From Coffea arabica (lineage: Eukaryota > Streptophyta > Magnoliopsida > Gentianales > Rubiaceae), in the NCBI RefSeq assembly GCF_036785885.1, contig NC_092317.1, positions 8,620,501 through 8,684,500 of the forward strand: a stretch of DNA of 64,000 nucleotides. Direction: 5' to 3'. The position numbers were made by a program, and so were the translations under genes. Shown one piece after another: positions 10,276 through 22,027 of this stretch (position 1 is its first letter; each line of letters begins with the position of its first letter). The notes under the pieces were generated by a model that saw nothing but the letters and a program-made list of their open reading frames with translations, ran no database searches and was not told the DNA's origin.

Positions 10276-13135
10276 AAAAAATTGTTTTTTTTCCGGCTAC
10301 TGAAGTAGAATCCATAAGGACTCGATCGGACCGTGTAGCAAGTTGCAGGTTACTATTAATTGCAGTTTTCATTAAATTAATGGCAATGATGCCATGTTTC
10401 CACCCTCCAAAATATTATAATTAGGAGTTATCTTTCCTCCCCGTGCATTAACGGACTTTCCACTTTGTACCCTAACTTGTATCCGATTTTTATTTTGATC
10501 ATAAATTGCAATTTTAGATATATCGCATTCAAACTCACGAATTTGATCCATTTCAGTCTAATCGTTAACATCTTAAGCAAAACAAGTGGCAGTAAGATGA
10601 CTTATCTTTCAAAAAGTATATACTACAAGATTTGGCATGGCATGTTAAACTAATTATGTACATATGAATGTATTAGGGAGAGGAAATCTAAATAGACTCA
10701 CCTCCAATCATTGTTATCAAGCACAAGTTAATTCCTTCTTGTGTCTTTGATTCCTTCTTATTTATTCTAACAAATCAAAATATGTAGAAGAAGAAGAAGT
10801 TAGAGCAAGGAGTTTCTTACATATGCCTAACCAAAAAGTGCATGTTAAAAGAATACCACAGGTTATTTATAGATTACGTTAGAGACCCTTACTGGCAAGT
10901 ATTTAAATCCCAAGGATTTTCTTCCATCAAAAAAATCTTGCCATAATCCATAACCTTTTCTGACTAATTGATTGATTGATTTGATTGGTTAAGATATTGA
11001 TTAACAGAAAATACCAATAAATCATTAATAAACGGGAGATACTAATTAATTATTGACAAAATATCAATCACCTAATTAGGATATCAATCACTTTAAAATC
11101 AATCATGTGGATCATAATTATCTCTAAAAGGGACGAGTCTTACATGGCAAACATGAATCTCAACTTCTTGCTGGCATAAAGCATGGTTTATATTGTAACC
11201 CAAAATTCGATTAGCACATCACAGTCAGTCGCACAATAACTAAACCATGGGATCAACCTAGCTTGCTTCTTTCTCTTCAGGCTTTGCTTTGAGGGGGTGC
11301 TAGAGCTTTTTTCTCCCCTACCTCAAAAGGATGCTTAGGGCTGTGTTATTCCATACCTCACTAAATATCCCAGATAAATTAGCCGCATTGGTCAAATGAA
11401 TTAAAAGGACAGTTTGGTGCGGTGTTATTTATCAGAAACAAAAGACCATTTCTACACCGTCTGACAATTTTCTTGTGAAATCGATATATCTTATGAAAAC
11501 CGCAATGCTTGAACGAACAAGACAGTTTCATGCAGTTTCATGTGAGTTGATTGAACTACCAAACATTTTTTTATACCACATGACAACTTTCGTATGGAAA
11601 ACGATATCTTATGGAAGCCGTAATTTTACCAAGAAAAATATATATATTGATGAAAATCTTTGGCTCAAATTGTGATCAAATCTGTAGACATTTGTTTTTT
11701 CCTTTGGCGTATTCCAGTTAATTTAGTACTATTAAATTAATGGGCACTTGGTTTCGAGTGAATTGTTGATTAGTCATCACAAATTAATAGGTCCCAGTTC
11801 TAGAATGGGTATACATACAAATTTCACTTTATTTACTCGTGAGCAAGGCCAGCAATTAAGTTGATCATCAAATTATTAACTTTGATAGCTGTTGTTCACT
11901 TAATTTTTTTTTTAGACAAAAACGTCACTCAACTTTTAAAAATGTGATTTTTTTTTTTTTTTTATCTTTCTGTCTATTTTTGGAGTTAAATCAACCAAAA
12001 ATGTAGTCACATGATGTTCACGTCTAAGGTTTTCAAGGCAAAATCGTCTAAAGGAAATTGATCCAATTGAATGAATTCATCCTTTCACACTTTATTTTCC
12101 CAAGGCTCATTTCCACCATCACCATCTTCCCCCCTCCCTCTAAATCATGGCTACCATCACCACCAACTGCCAATTATGCATCCATTCGGAAGAGGGGAAA
12201 CGCCAGAAAAGACCATTCTACAGTTACTTCTCTTTTTATTATTTATCATTTACTTCCTCACCAATAATGGTAGTATTTTTTTAAAAAGAAATATTGACTG
12301 TGTGATATGAACTATGAAGGTCTAGACAAGCCAAACGTCAATAAGGTTTATATCATCTCTAAAATCTCAAACATGAAAAATAGAAAAAAAAAAAGAAGAA
12401 ATGATTGTCATTGCTATGCTTTGCTTCATTTGTTTCTTCTCATGACCGCAGTTCTCTTCTTCCCCTCTTCGCTTTCTAATTAAATCTGTACTATTTCGGA
12501 TCAGGGCCTCATAAGTTCCATTTCAAACAAGTTTTTCTCTCAAGTAGAGGTGAAGTATAAACAAATGGGATTTTGGTATTGAAAAAAATATATATATATC
12601 CGATCGTCAACTGGTTTGAAATAAAACTTGTGACGCTGGTGATCCTATCCAAGGACATGCACACATGCTTTTCCTTTGTCCTATCTGTCATCTCATCTGA
12701 AGGCTGAAGCTGCCGGAGATCAGGCTGGACCTGAACCAACAGCTTAACCTGCTGCAAGAATTGCTCAACCAGCACTAAATTACTTCATGCTGTGCGTATT
12801 ACCCTGGTAATGCATATCATCATATCTTAACCTTTTCTTTTATCCTTTGTTGCTGTAGCATTTTCACTTCCAAACAGGCTCCAAATACAGGAAATTTTTG
12901 TTTCTAATTTCAAAACATAAAAATAATTCCCCTAAAAAAAAGAAGAAAGGAAAAGTGCAATCCAGTGCAAACAATTCATCTTCAAGAATTTGGGCTAAAT
13001 ATTCCTGTATAATTTCATTGAGGACAAGATTTTATCGACTGAATCAGCGTGATAAATAAATTCTTAGATATATAGAAATTTCAAGGTTACAGTTTTTGAC
13101 ATATTTCCCACCCTCTCTGTCAAGAACCATCAAAA
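10276..13135. other. intergenic, no gene seen
   Basis: Mostly AT-rich. Around 11450-11635 there is an imperfect direct repeat: two blocks with 'TGACAA(T/C)TTTC(T/G)T(G/A)TG(A/G)AA' and TATCTTATG(A/G)AA. Short open frames at 12058-12310 and 12509-12775 (minus) encode nothing I recognise. A TATA-like TAGATATATAG at about 13065-13075 lies about 65 bases before the BAHD ATG at 13136. Confidence 0.45.
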
Positions 13136-14551
13136 ATGTGTGACACGACCAAATTCAACCGGAAGCCATTGCAGCATGTTGAGGTCCTGACCAAGAAACT
13201 CGTCAAACCATCGTCCCCAACACCAAATCGCCTGCAAAACTACAAATTATCCTCATTTGATCAGCTAGCTCCTCGGTCACTTGTGCACCTTGTTTACTTT
13301 TACGAAAATAATGATAGTTGTAAGGGCAATCACGACGAGGCTGGAGTTGTCCAGAGGCATGAAATACTTCAAATTTCGCTGGCAGAGACGTTAAGTCACT
13401 TTCGCCCGCTTGCTGGAAGGATTTCGGATGATGGGAGGCGCTCAGTTGATTGCCAAGATCAAGGAGCTTTATACATAGAAGCAAAGGTGAATTGCCAGCT
13501 TAATCAGTTTCTGAATCAAGCGTATGAAGATGTTGAACTTCTTGCAGATTTCATTCCTGATGGCGGTCTGAATGGCGATGGTGCATTATTGAAGGTACAA
13601 GTCACTTTCTTCCTGTGTGGAGGGTTTGCTCTAACTTGCAGCATATCACACACGGTAGCTGATGGATTCACTGGTTGTACATTCTTCGATGAGTGGGCAA
13701 AAATGTGTGGACATGGCAAGGATAATAACAACATTTGCGATATTAAGTGCCTAAGTTTCAATTTAGCTTCAACTTTTCCATCTAGAGACTTGCCTGCAGT
13801 GCCTCGTCCTGTGCTAAGACCTTCAGCTAAGGTTGTAAGTAAGCTGCTTTTGTTCGATGAATTTGCAATAAAAAGCTTGAAAAACAAAGTCATCGAGGCA
13901 ACGAAAAGCAGTACTACAATTACAGCTCTGCATGATGATATAGATGCATCGGTGGAATTTCGCCCTTCAAGGCTTGAGGTTGTCACTGCATTCATCTGGA
14001 GGGGTCTTATCCGTGCTGCTCAGAAAAGACATGGGTATTTAAGAGCTTCTATGACAACAATCTCTGTAAATTTGAGAGGGAAAACAGCTCTAGGAATTGA
14101 AGATAACTCTTTCGGCAACCTGTTTGTGGCTGTTCCTATAAAGTTCATCCCCGATGAAACCAAAATGGAGTTGCATCACTTTGTGCAGTTAATCAGGACA
14201 ACATTGCAGGAAGCACGTAATGTCTACACGAAAGCATCCTCAGCAGATGAGATTTTCTTAATGGTTCAGAAGTTTCAGGACCAAGTACAAAAGGAGCTAG
14301 GAGATAAAGAAGTGGATACTCGGCTTTCCACAAGTTTGCGCAGGTTCCCCCTATATGGAGCTGATTTTGGTTGGGGAAAGCCGTCATGGATTATTCTTGG
14401 TAATGTCGGAGGACGTCCTGAGATGTTTTGTTTGTTGGACACCAAATGTGGCACTGGAGTTGAGGTTCGCGTAAACCTGAATGAGGTTGAAATGCCAATC
14501 TTTGAATCTGATCCAGAAATTGTGTCAGTCACATCCGTAGCTGCAAGATAG
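13136..14551 (+). CDS. BAHD acyltransferase, intact, divergent member
   Basis: Predicted cytosolic acyl-CoA-dependent O- or N-acyltransferase. The single exon encodes 471 aa, slightly long for the family (about 430-460). It shows LVKPSSPTP near residue 22, FRPLAGR, SVDCQDQGALY, the catalytic HTVAD (H172, D176) and DFGWG (410-414) followed by KP. Both key motifs are canonical, and no indel or early stop is seen. It differs from its neighbours by an acidic insertion before the YIEAKV region and a longer loop after the mid-protein KLLLFDEF block. Its C-terminus reads VRVNLNEVEMPIFESDP instead of the EAWxNMxEDEM pattern of the others. It may therefore represent an older lineage rather than a recent tandem copy. 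The acceptor cannot be read from sequence. Confidence 0.92.
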   Translation: MCDTTKFNRKPLQHVEVLTKKLVKPSSPTPNRLQNYKLSSFDQLAPRSLVHLVYFYENNDSCKGNHDEAGVVQRHEILQISLAETLSHFRPLAGRISDDGRRSVDCQDQGALYIEAKVNCQLNQFLNQAYEDVELLADFIPDGGLNGDGALLKVQVTFFLCGGFALTCSISHTVADGFTGCTFFDEWAKMCGHGKDNNNICDIKCLSFNLASTFPSRDLPAVPRPVLRPSAKVVSKLLLFDEFAIKSLKNKVIEATKSSTTITALHDDIDASVEFRPSRLEVVTAFIWRGLIRAAQKRHGYLRASMTTISVNLRGKTALGIEDNSFGNLFVAVPIKFIPDETKMELHHFVQLIRTTLQEARNVYTKASSADEIFLMVQKFQDQVQKELGDKEVDTRLSTSLRRFPLYGADFGWGKPSWIILGNVGGRPEMFCLLDTKCGTGVEVRVNLNEVEMPIFESDPEIVSVTSVAAR

Positions 14552-15043
14552 CATCAGTCCTTATTGGTTTGGCGACTCTTCTCCAAGAATCGATCATCAC
14601 ACAACTTCCTTTCTGATCATAAAGTCTGATCGAGCATTATTACTTAATTCAGATTCGGTAACTTTGTCGTGCTTGTTTCCTTCTTTATTTTCCTTTGTTG
14701 CCCCTGTTCACTGTGTTGTTTTCTTATTCAAAATATGTGGGACTACTAAGCAGGATGTTCATAGTTTGGCAAGAAGTAAAAAATCGGGATCCAATCTAGA
14801 TTGGATTTGGAATTTCGATAAAATGGAATTCAGAAAACCCAAAATATAATATTTGGTAAAACTGTTTGGGAATGGGTATTAAAAATACATTATCGAATAA
14901 TCAATTACCAGCTATATTATTGATATTTTTGTAATAAAATGATATATATATAATTAAATAAAAGAGTGAATCTTAATATAATATTTGGTTTTATGCAATT
15001 CTATTGTATAAGTGCAAGTTTTGCATGATTATATTATATACAC
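14552..15043. other. 3' flank of the third BAHD gene
   Basis: AT-rich. No second gene seen. It probably includes the 3' untranslated region of the BAHD gene. A (TA)n-rich patch lies near 14940-15040. Confidence 0.4.
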
Positions 15044-15823
15044 GGGATAATTTCAGAACCCTCCCTTGAGGTTTTTGACAATTTCACCTAGTACTCTTGA
15101 AATTTTCAATATTACACATACCGCCGTTGGTCCTACAAAATGACGATAATAGGCTTAACATATTAATATTTTTCATGCAATTAAACAATCCATTCCTAAT
15201 CTTGTTTATATGAATGCATCAGACAATTAGATATTTAATGGAACAAAAATAAATTCCACTCATGGAATAGCCAATCGTGTTCTAAACACAATAATAACAT
15301 ATTAAAAATTAATTTCGGCTTTGCTTGGAGGATCTAGAGATGAATAAAAGAAAATATAAATTGGGTTTAAAAAAGATAGGGGTGGTATTGGTACTCTAAT
15401 ATTTGAGAGATATGATGTTATATTAATGCAGTCATTGAAATTTTTTGAACTTAACAGTGCAAATTTTTTTTAATTTCAATTGAGGTTTTAGAATTTAGGG
15501 ATTGATGGTGGTAATGGTTATGATTATAATGGAACTAATTTAAAATGTGGTAATGTGTAAGGTTTAAAATAGTGGAAATGAAGGTTGAAAATGAGTTTGA
15601 AATTTTATGCTTGTTCCATAATTTTTAAAGAATTTTGTAAGAAGGTAAAATGAACTTCACAATTTGATGAGAGCATTTTGGGTTATTCATTCAAAATTTT
15701 GACCATTAAATAGTTTTTGTTATGAAAACGGTAAACTCGAGGGAGTTATATGTAATTTTTTAAATATCAAAGGAACTGGGTGAAATTGTTAAAAACATTA
15801 AGGGATGTTTCTAAAATTATCCC
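15044..15823. repeat. family G inverted-end element, copy 1
   Basis: About 780 bp. The left end reads GGGATAATTTCAGAACCCTC followed by CCTTGAGG. The right end is the inverse, ...GGGATGTTTCTAAAATTATCCC. A possible diverged flanking repeat is ATACAC against ATAGAC. There is no coding capacity. The same ends occur in the copy at 34978-35913, where the flanking repeat is clean. Confidence 0.75.
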
Positions 15824-15861
15824 CATAGACGACAATGATTAAAGTTCAATGCATTTGTGTT

Positions 15862-16573
15862 TCTCAAAATTTCATAAACCTCCCTTGAGGTTTCTAACAA
15901 TTTCACTATGCCCCTTTGAACTTTTAAAAATCTTACCTAGCTCCCTTATTTGGAACTTTTATGTAACAAGTAAGCCCAATACAAAAAGAAATGTTCAAAT
16001 TAAAAAATAATTGTTGGAGAGAGAATGTAATGTGGCAGCAAAAATGCCTTTGCTAACTGTTACAACTATTTGTTTTGAGAAACTGTTAAATGAATTAAAA
16101 CTTGGCAAACAAAAAGCGAAAACCTAGAGGTAAATTTCAAAAATATGTAGCAAATGTATTGGCAAAGTTTAGATATCAGACTAACCAATAGCTAAAATTG
16201 CGAAGTAACTCAGCCAATTATAAAGGGCAAAATCAAAAGCTTAAAAAAGTTAAATTGTATGACACTTATTTTCTTTAATAGTATATAACTACTATTAGAA
16301 AAGTGTGCCATTTGGATTTGGAGGAGAAATTTGCACCAATTTGTTAAAACCAATTGGCCAGTATTTTATTTTTTTCTTCAAATATAGTCCAATAGTTTTT
16401 TTTTAGGAATTGTTTAGTTAATATCGCGAAACATTGAGAATATAATAGTAATTTTGCCACACGTTATGTCATTGATGGGTCCTAATTCTCTGTAAAGAGA
16501 GCTAGTGAGATTTTCAGATGTTGAAGGGAGATAAGTGAAATTGTCGGAAATCTCATGACATCGAAATTGTCCC
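15862..16573. repeat. family G inverted-end element, copy 2 (diverged)
   Basis: It begins about 40 bases after copy 1 with a decayed left end (AAAATTTCATAAACCTCCC, then TTGAGGTTTCTAACAATTTCAC). It ends with GTGAAATTGTCGGAAATCTC...GAAATTGTCCCC. The ends are more divergent than in copy 1, so it is probably older. Two members of one family lie almost back to back here. Confidence 0.65.
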
Positions 16574-16789
16574 CTTATGTTATACTAGTGGTTGAGAAAA
16601 ATTTGGAATTACGTTATGCTGATTATCTTGCCAAGTTGGGATTGAAACCGGATTTTAGTTTGACTGTGTTTACGCCACCTCCGGTTACGCAATCTCCGGA
16701 CTCTCGCCAGAGGCTTATATTCCAAGGTTACTTTCCAGTTGTCACAAGAAAGACCACTAATCCATTCTACGTTCAATAAAATTAAAATT

Positions 16790-17055
16790 TGAAACTGAAT
16801 TCTAAAATTTGAAGGTTAAATTCATTAAATTATTGAATTGTTAAGTATTAAATATAATACATTTGAGTACATATCACATTCAGTGATAAATGAATAGTTT
16901 ATCACTTAATTTGGGCGTAAGTTTTGACTAGAAAATTCAGTGTCACTTAATTAATTCAGATATTTAATTTTTTGTTATCAAACGGTTTGAATATATTAAG
17001 ATCTGAATCCATTAAATTTAAGTACTGAACTGAATTATCAAACAGGATCTAAGTA
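16790..17055. repeat. AT-rich non-autonomous element, family T copy 1
   Basis: The block from ATTTGAAACTGAATTCTAAA to GAATTATCAAACAGGATCT matches, in inverse orientation, the sequence at 22028-22202 plus 22939-23040. Shared segments include CAGTGTCACTTAATTAATTC and ATTGAATTGTTAAGTATTAA. It has no coding content. The class is not resolved. Confidence 0.55.
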
Positions 17056-17085
17056 TCGCATGTCCAATGCAAATTTAGTTATATG

Positions 17086-18261
17086 CAAGAAACTATGTTT
17101 TCAGACTAAGACCAGGTATCGATTCGGCCGAGTTCAGGGGTCAATGAGTTCGATCGGATTCAATCGGAGGTCGAATCGAATGACGTCATAAATATATATT
17201 AATGATAAATAATTAAAATAACATATAAAATCCCCTTTAAATTGGTGGTTTACAACTTTATATACATATCTAATGAGTTTAGATTTAGTCCAAAAGGACT
17301 GCACTTAAAGAATTTAAAAGTTATAGGTAAAATTGTAGTTTAAAAAAATATAATGGGTTGATTTTATACTTATTAAAATAATATGGGGTCAAATTGATAT
17401 TATTAAAAAAATTTTGAAACTACCAAACCTAATGGAATGTAAGCCACCACCCCTTGTTCCTTTGCTTTTCACTTTTCTTAGTTTCTTCTTCTTCCTCCCA
17501 TTCACGCAACTCCTCTTATCCTTTATGCTCTTCATTTCTCCTCCCATTCACTTCACCGTAACTCTTTTCTTTTTCTTTATCCCTCAAAAATCAAACACAC
17601 ATGAAAACTCTATTATTCTTTGTTATCTTCCTTTTTCCCTCCTCTCTGTTCTCTTCCCTTCTTTACTCTATTCTTTATTTTTCCTCCCATTTGATTTCAA
17701 ATATTTCAAGAACTAATTCACAGGAAATCGGGCTTAGAAAATTTAGGGAATTAATTTTTTCTCTTCATCTGGCTAGTTACTTTGTTTCTTTTAGAGTTGG
17801 TCAAAGATTAAAGCATGGAAAAAAGTAAAGAAAAAACCAAAATTAACTCAAGATCTTGTTCAAGGCTGGCATCAAGTATTGTATCAGATATTTGATCACA
17901 AATCTTGTCTAGAGGGCCCTTATTTACAGATTTAGAGGTGAATAAGAAGGCATCTATTCTCTAAACCTTGAAAAAAGACAAGCCTAACAGCAAAGGTAAA
18001 TAAGGAGAGATTTGGTTGGAAATTTTTTATCCACACTCCAGATGCTTGCAAGGAAGGAGTACAATCGGAATGGAGAAATAAAGAAAACCGAGTTCTTTCC
18101 GATTTTAGTGGTTTTCGGTCAAATTTGAGTTTTGACCGGATTCGACCGATTTTTTGATTGACGGTATATTAAAGAGACTTGGACCGAATTCTTAGCCAAT
18201 TTCTGGTTCAACCGATCAGACTGATTGGTCCGATCCGAGTCTAAAAACACTTGCGAGAAAC
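17086..18261. mobile_element. hAT-like non-autonomous element, family C copy 1
   Basis: The element runs from about 17094 to 18253. The left end is TATGTTTTCAGACTAAGACC followed by a 'GGTATCGATTCGGCCGAG' block. The right end carries '(GGTTC)AACCGATCAGACTGATTGG' and CCGAGTCTAAAAACACTTG. Flanks CAAGAAAC (17086-17093) and CGAGAAAC (18254-18261) are an 8-bp repeat with one mismatch, as expected of hAT elements. The middle holds pyrimidine-rich and AT-rich sequence with no transposase domain that I can recognise. The open frames at 17414-17828 are low-complexity (Phe/Leu/Ser-rich) and were not called. A second copy lies at 55307-55876. Confidence 0.75.
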
Positions 18262-18473
18262 TGAAGACATAGGAAAGGTGAAAACTTCCATTCCATCCGT
18301 CAAAAGAAAATAAGTACTTTATCTCCTTCCAATTCCAAATAACAGGAGTAACTCGTAGACTTTAACAAGAACAGGACACTAGCGCACAAACAAATAAAAA
18401 CTTTAAATACTTGGAATGATAAATATTTGTTTAAATTCTTGAAGCAGATTTATCATCAATCCTGGCATTGGGA

Positions 18474-19820
18474 TCACTGATTATGGACTCTGGCTGTACT
18501 ATCAGCGGTTGCGAGTGAAAGAAGCTCGTCTGGGATCATAGCCATTTCGTCCTCCACCACGTTAGCCCATGCTTCAATTCCATCACCACAACTTGAATCC
18601 AGGAAAATTACACAATTCTTCATAGGGGGAACTTTAGTGCCCACCCAAATAGGCTTGCCCCACCCATAGTCCACTTCATATACCGGAAATCTGCACCAAC
18701 TGGTAAACTTACAAATTATCATTGGCTGCTTAGCAAGTCGTTCCTTTATATTATTCTCAAAGGTATTCAAATAAGGCACTCCACTTTGAACATGCTTGAT
18801 ATACTCACCATTGATTTTTCTGATTGCGGTCCTCAAGAGCCCTACTAGATCATAACAATATTTTTTATCATGATCATCTTGATCAGACATTGTTAATAAA
18901 GCTGTTGTGGCAATTGCCAAGTTGCCAAAGACTAATCGGTCACCAGGCAAGCTCATTTTCGGTCTTAAGTTCACGCCATGGTACGCGAGAAAATTTGTTT
19001 TGTGATCAACCTTAGCCTGGGTGATGCTGCTTAAATTCTTCCACATAAAAGCTGAAACTGCTTCAATCCGAGTTGGATCCTTTACTGAACTTCCCGAGGC
19101 TGAGGAGGAAGCAAGTTGTTTGAGTGCATCTAACTTTTCCTTGTCGAACACAAACCTTTTGGTGACTAGACTTTCTTTCTCTTCCAGTGACATGAAATCA
19201 TGAGTAGTTAAGGGAATGTTTGCTGGAGGAAAAAGACGCCCTGCTAATTCAAAATCAGGTTGCACAACTTCATCAGCTTGGCTGCGACATGTGGCAGCCC
19301 ATGCATTCATGAATGTCACAAAGGACATAGCATCAGCTAACTTGTGTGAGATGCATACCCCAACAGCCATTCCTCCGCATTCAAAGAAACTGATTTGGAT
19401 ACCTAACATCAAGTTATTCTTGCTAGAAGCATAAAAAGGTTCAAAGGGGAGATATTGGTTCGGTTCCTCTACGGTAGTGCTCTGGATTAATGCTTGTGAG
19501 AGGTGAGCATGAACTCGAGATTCGACAAATAGTGCTCCGGAGTCATTACAATCAACAGAAAGATTTTGATTGGTCCTTCCAGCTAATGGGTAGAATTTTG
19601 TTAGGACCTCAGACAAGGACTGTTTTAGATGTTGGCATCTTTTGGCTTGGTCGATATTGTTTGGGCATGAGGACCTGTTTTGATAGAAGAAGATAAGAGG
19701 AACATAAATGGAGGGCATAAGTTGATCTAGCAAGGACAGTTTTAGGTCTCTACAGGCATGGGGTGTTGGAGATGATGGTTTGATCAACTCCTCTGATACC
19801 ACCTCCATGTTTCCTACCAT
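18474..19820 (-). CDS. BAHD acyltransferase, intact, vinorine synthase-like
   Basis: Predicted cytosolic acyl-CoA-dependent acyltransferase. The single exon encodes 448 aa, a normal length. It shows ELIKPSSPTPH at residues 11-21, FYPLAGR, SVDCNDSGALFVESRV, the catalytic HKLAD (H159, D163) and, in place of the usual DFGWG, DYGWG (384-388) followed by KP. The block order and C-terminal EAWANVVEDEM closely follow vinorine synthase and stemmadenine O-acetyltransferase-type enzymes of Gentianales. Acetylation of an alkaloid-type alcohol is a reasonable but untested guess. A TATA-rich stretch at about 19879-19902 lies 60-80 bases upstream of the ATG. The remnant at 9945-10275 derives from a gene of this subtype, which implies at least one past duplication. 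Confidence 0.93.
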   Translation of the reverse strand: MVGNMEVVSEELIKPSSPTPHACRDLKLSLLDQLMPSIYVPLIFFYQNRSSCPNNIDQAKRCQHLKQSLSEVLTKFYPLAGRTNQNLSVDCNDSGALFVESRVHAHLSQALIQSTTVEEPNQYLPFEPFYASSKNNLMLGIQISFFECGGMAVGVCISHKLADAMSFVTFMNAWAATCRSQADEVVQPDFELAGRLFPPANIPLTTHDFMSLEEKESLVTKRFVFDKEKLDALKQLASSSASGSSVKDPTRIEAVSAFMWKNLSSITQAKVDHKTNFLAYHGVNLRPKMSLPGDRLVFGNLAIATTALLTMSDQDDHDKKYCYDLVGLLRTAIRKINGEYIKHVQSGVPYLNTFENNIKERLAKQPMIICKFTSWCRFPVYEVDYGWGKPIWVGTKVPPMKNCVIFLDSSCGDGIEAWANVVEDEMAMIPDELLSLATADSTARVHNQ

Positions 19821-22027
19821 CTTGCTTGTTGCTATTATTTCTTATGAGATTCTTGAGCCCTCACGTTCCAGCCACTTGGATATATATACACATATATATA
19901 TGTATGGTATCAAACAACCATTTGCGGCAGCGACCAAGTTACTTTCGTCTTGGTTTCCATTATTATAGTAACATGTCTAATCAATGTGCGTGAGAATATT
20001 ATTTAGATGCTTAAAAAATAGAAGGAAACATGATGGGAATTGTCCGACTGATTAACTTGGTCTTAATTAGAAGGATCATTATGCACGACTTCTTTCTTTT
20101 TTGTCAACCATTTAAAGTTTGAAGAACATTTTAGCTAAAATATTTGAAATCAAGTTCATGCGTCCCTAAGATTCTAAACTTGACATTGGGTGTATCCTCC
20201 ATTGGTTAATTCAGCAGGTAGAGTGCTTAGTTATAAGTACGAGGAAAAAGTCTCGCCTCTTGAGCTAACACTTGCGGTAGGGAGTCCAATAGCTTGATTG
20301 ACTTACGAACCTAGCTAGTTTTGATCCTATTTGCTATAAACTTGGACTAAATCTAATGGGGTTAATAATCTGAGGTTTTCAATTTTGAAATCAAATTTAT
20401 GGATGAAAACTATAAGTTACTGCACAATTTTTAGTTGTCTTAATCACTGTGAATTATCAGTGTCTTAATCCCTTATGTCTATAATATAGGGGATAAAGAA
20501 AGACATTAACCCGTCATTTGGTACGCGGAAATGCCCATAATGAAAAGGTCTTTCCGCCTAGAATGCATTTCCATCAAGAATGATGAGGAAAATTTTTTTA
20601 TTATTCCAGGGTTTGGTAGACAAGTCAGAATAGAATGTTTATTAAGTTTCCATTGTTTGGTATAATTAATATTTAGATGTCAGAATAGAATTTACCAAAT
20701 ATAAATTTGACTTATAGCCCAAAATTAGTTTATAGGACGTAATATGTCTTATTACTCTTTGTTTTATTTATTCTATAATAGTATTTTGATATTTTTACTT
20801 CAAAAATAAATGAAGATCGATATCCAAATTCTTTAATTGTAATACTTAATTCATTCTAATATATAGATTTTCAAGTTAAAATTTTGAATTTATTAGCAAT
20901 AGAATTAGTAATGTAAAATATAAATTACATGAAGTCAAACAATTATAATTTATTTTTAATCTATGTTCAAGTTTGATAAGATTAAAAAAATTCTTGCACA
21001 TTTGTTCAAAAGTCAAAGAAAAAGGTATCTTAAAACATTTGTTTCCTAAAATACAATTGAAAAATTATTTTAAATACAAGAAAAATTAATTATTATGAAT
21101 AATTACATTCAAATATTAATTGAGCTCACAAATAACCTAAGATATCATAATGCCATATAAAGATTTATAAGGATAAATTTGACATCCTACTATTGAGACA
21201 TTCTAGGATAAAGGTGAAAAGGCTTTCCCTAAGGTTTTTGGATGAATGAGATTTCAGCAAAAAGTTGGAATGAGTTCTTTAGAGTAAAAGACCTTTTTCC
21301 ATTTAAATGAACAATATCAAAGGCTGGACTAGAATGGACAACTTGAAAAGGTCTTTCCTGTACGTGCACCAATTCTTAGCCTCTACACTAGAAAAAACAT
21401 TTGCTTCATAAAAATTCATGGGAGAACCACCCCTACAAAGAAATAATGTTTTAGGACCAACAACCGTATATATGTCCCAATTCAGATTGTAATCACACAC
21501 TTAATTCACATTCCATGATCCATCACATGATTTACTTGCATTTTAACGACAATATAACCTACCTTCCACATTAAAGAACTAATTTTAGTGTGGAAAAGGT
21601 CAATACTTAACATCCCCTTGTAGCTATATTTTCATTCTCCTGGTCTCCTATATATCTAATCACAAATTTTCCATGTGAAAGATGCTAAATAATTAGAGTT
21701 TCCATTAGAAATAATTAAGGTCCATTAATAGCCTTCCTCAACTTGCTGGCTTTTTTATAATAATAACATATATGTCTGATTGCGTGGGAATATTGAGATG
21801 CTTTGATAACAGATAAAAACGCCATAGGATCCCCCTAATTGGACTAGGAAACTTCTGACCAATGATGGGTTGCATCACCGGATATGGAGCCTCACAAATT
21901 TTAATTCTGTAATGATTTTAAAATGTGTATCAACGGAAATTAAAATATACTGTTAAAGAATAATTTTCCGCATCTTAAGTGATGCATATTACGTAAAATG
22001 CATGTTTTCTAGTTTGACACTCAAGTC
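19821..22027. other. intergenic between BAHD copies 4 and the nested element
   Basis: No gene seen. At 20188-20340 there is a weak tRNA-like stretch (TTAATTCAGCAGGTAGAGTGC), possibly a decayed SINE, without a convincing B box or flanking repeat. From about 20513 to 21300 the sequence is AT-rich with element-like ends (TTTGGTACGCGGAAATG; AAAGGTCTTTCC) that I could not pair. Confidence 0.4.

Noticed and set aside
12509-12775. Minus-strand open frame starting MLVEQFLQQVKLLVQVQP
   Set aside because: A mildly protein-like start, but the second half is AT-rich noise, and I found no family or gene context.
17414-17828. Two overlapping open frames rich in Phe, Leu and Ser
   Set aside because: They come from a pyrimidine-rich interior of a hAT-like element. 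No domain, and two frames are equally open.
20188-20340. tRNA-like sequence
   Set aside because: An A-box-like stretch only. No B box, no cloverleaf and no flanking repeat, so neither a tRNA gene nor a secure SINE.
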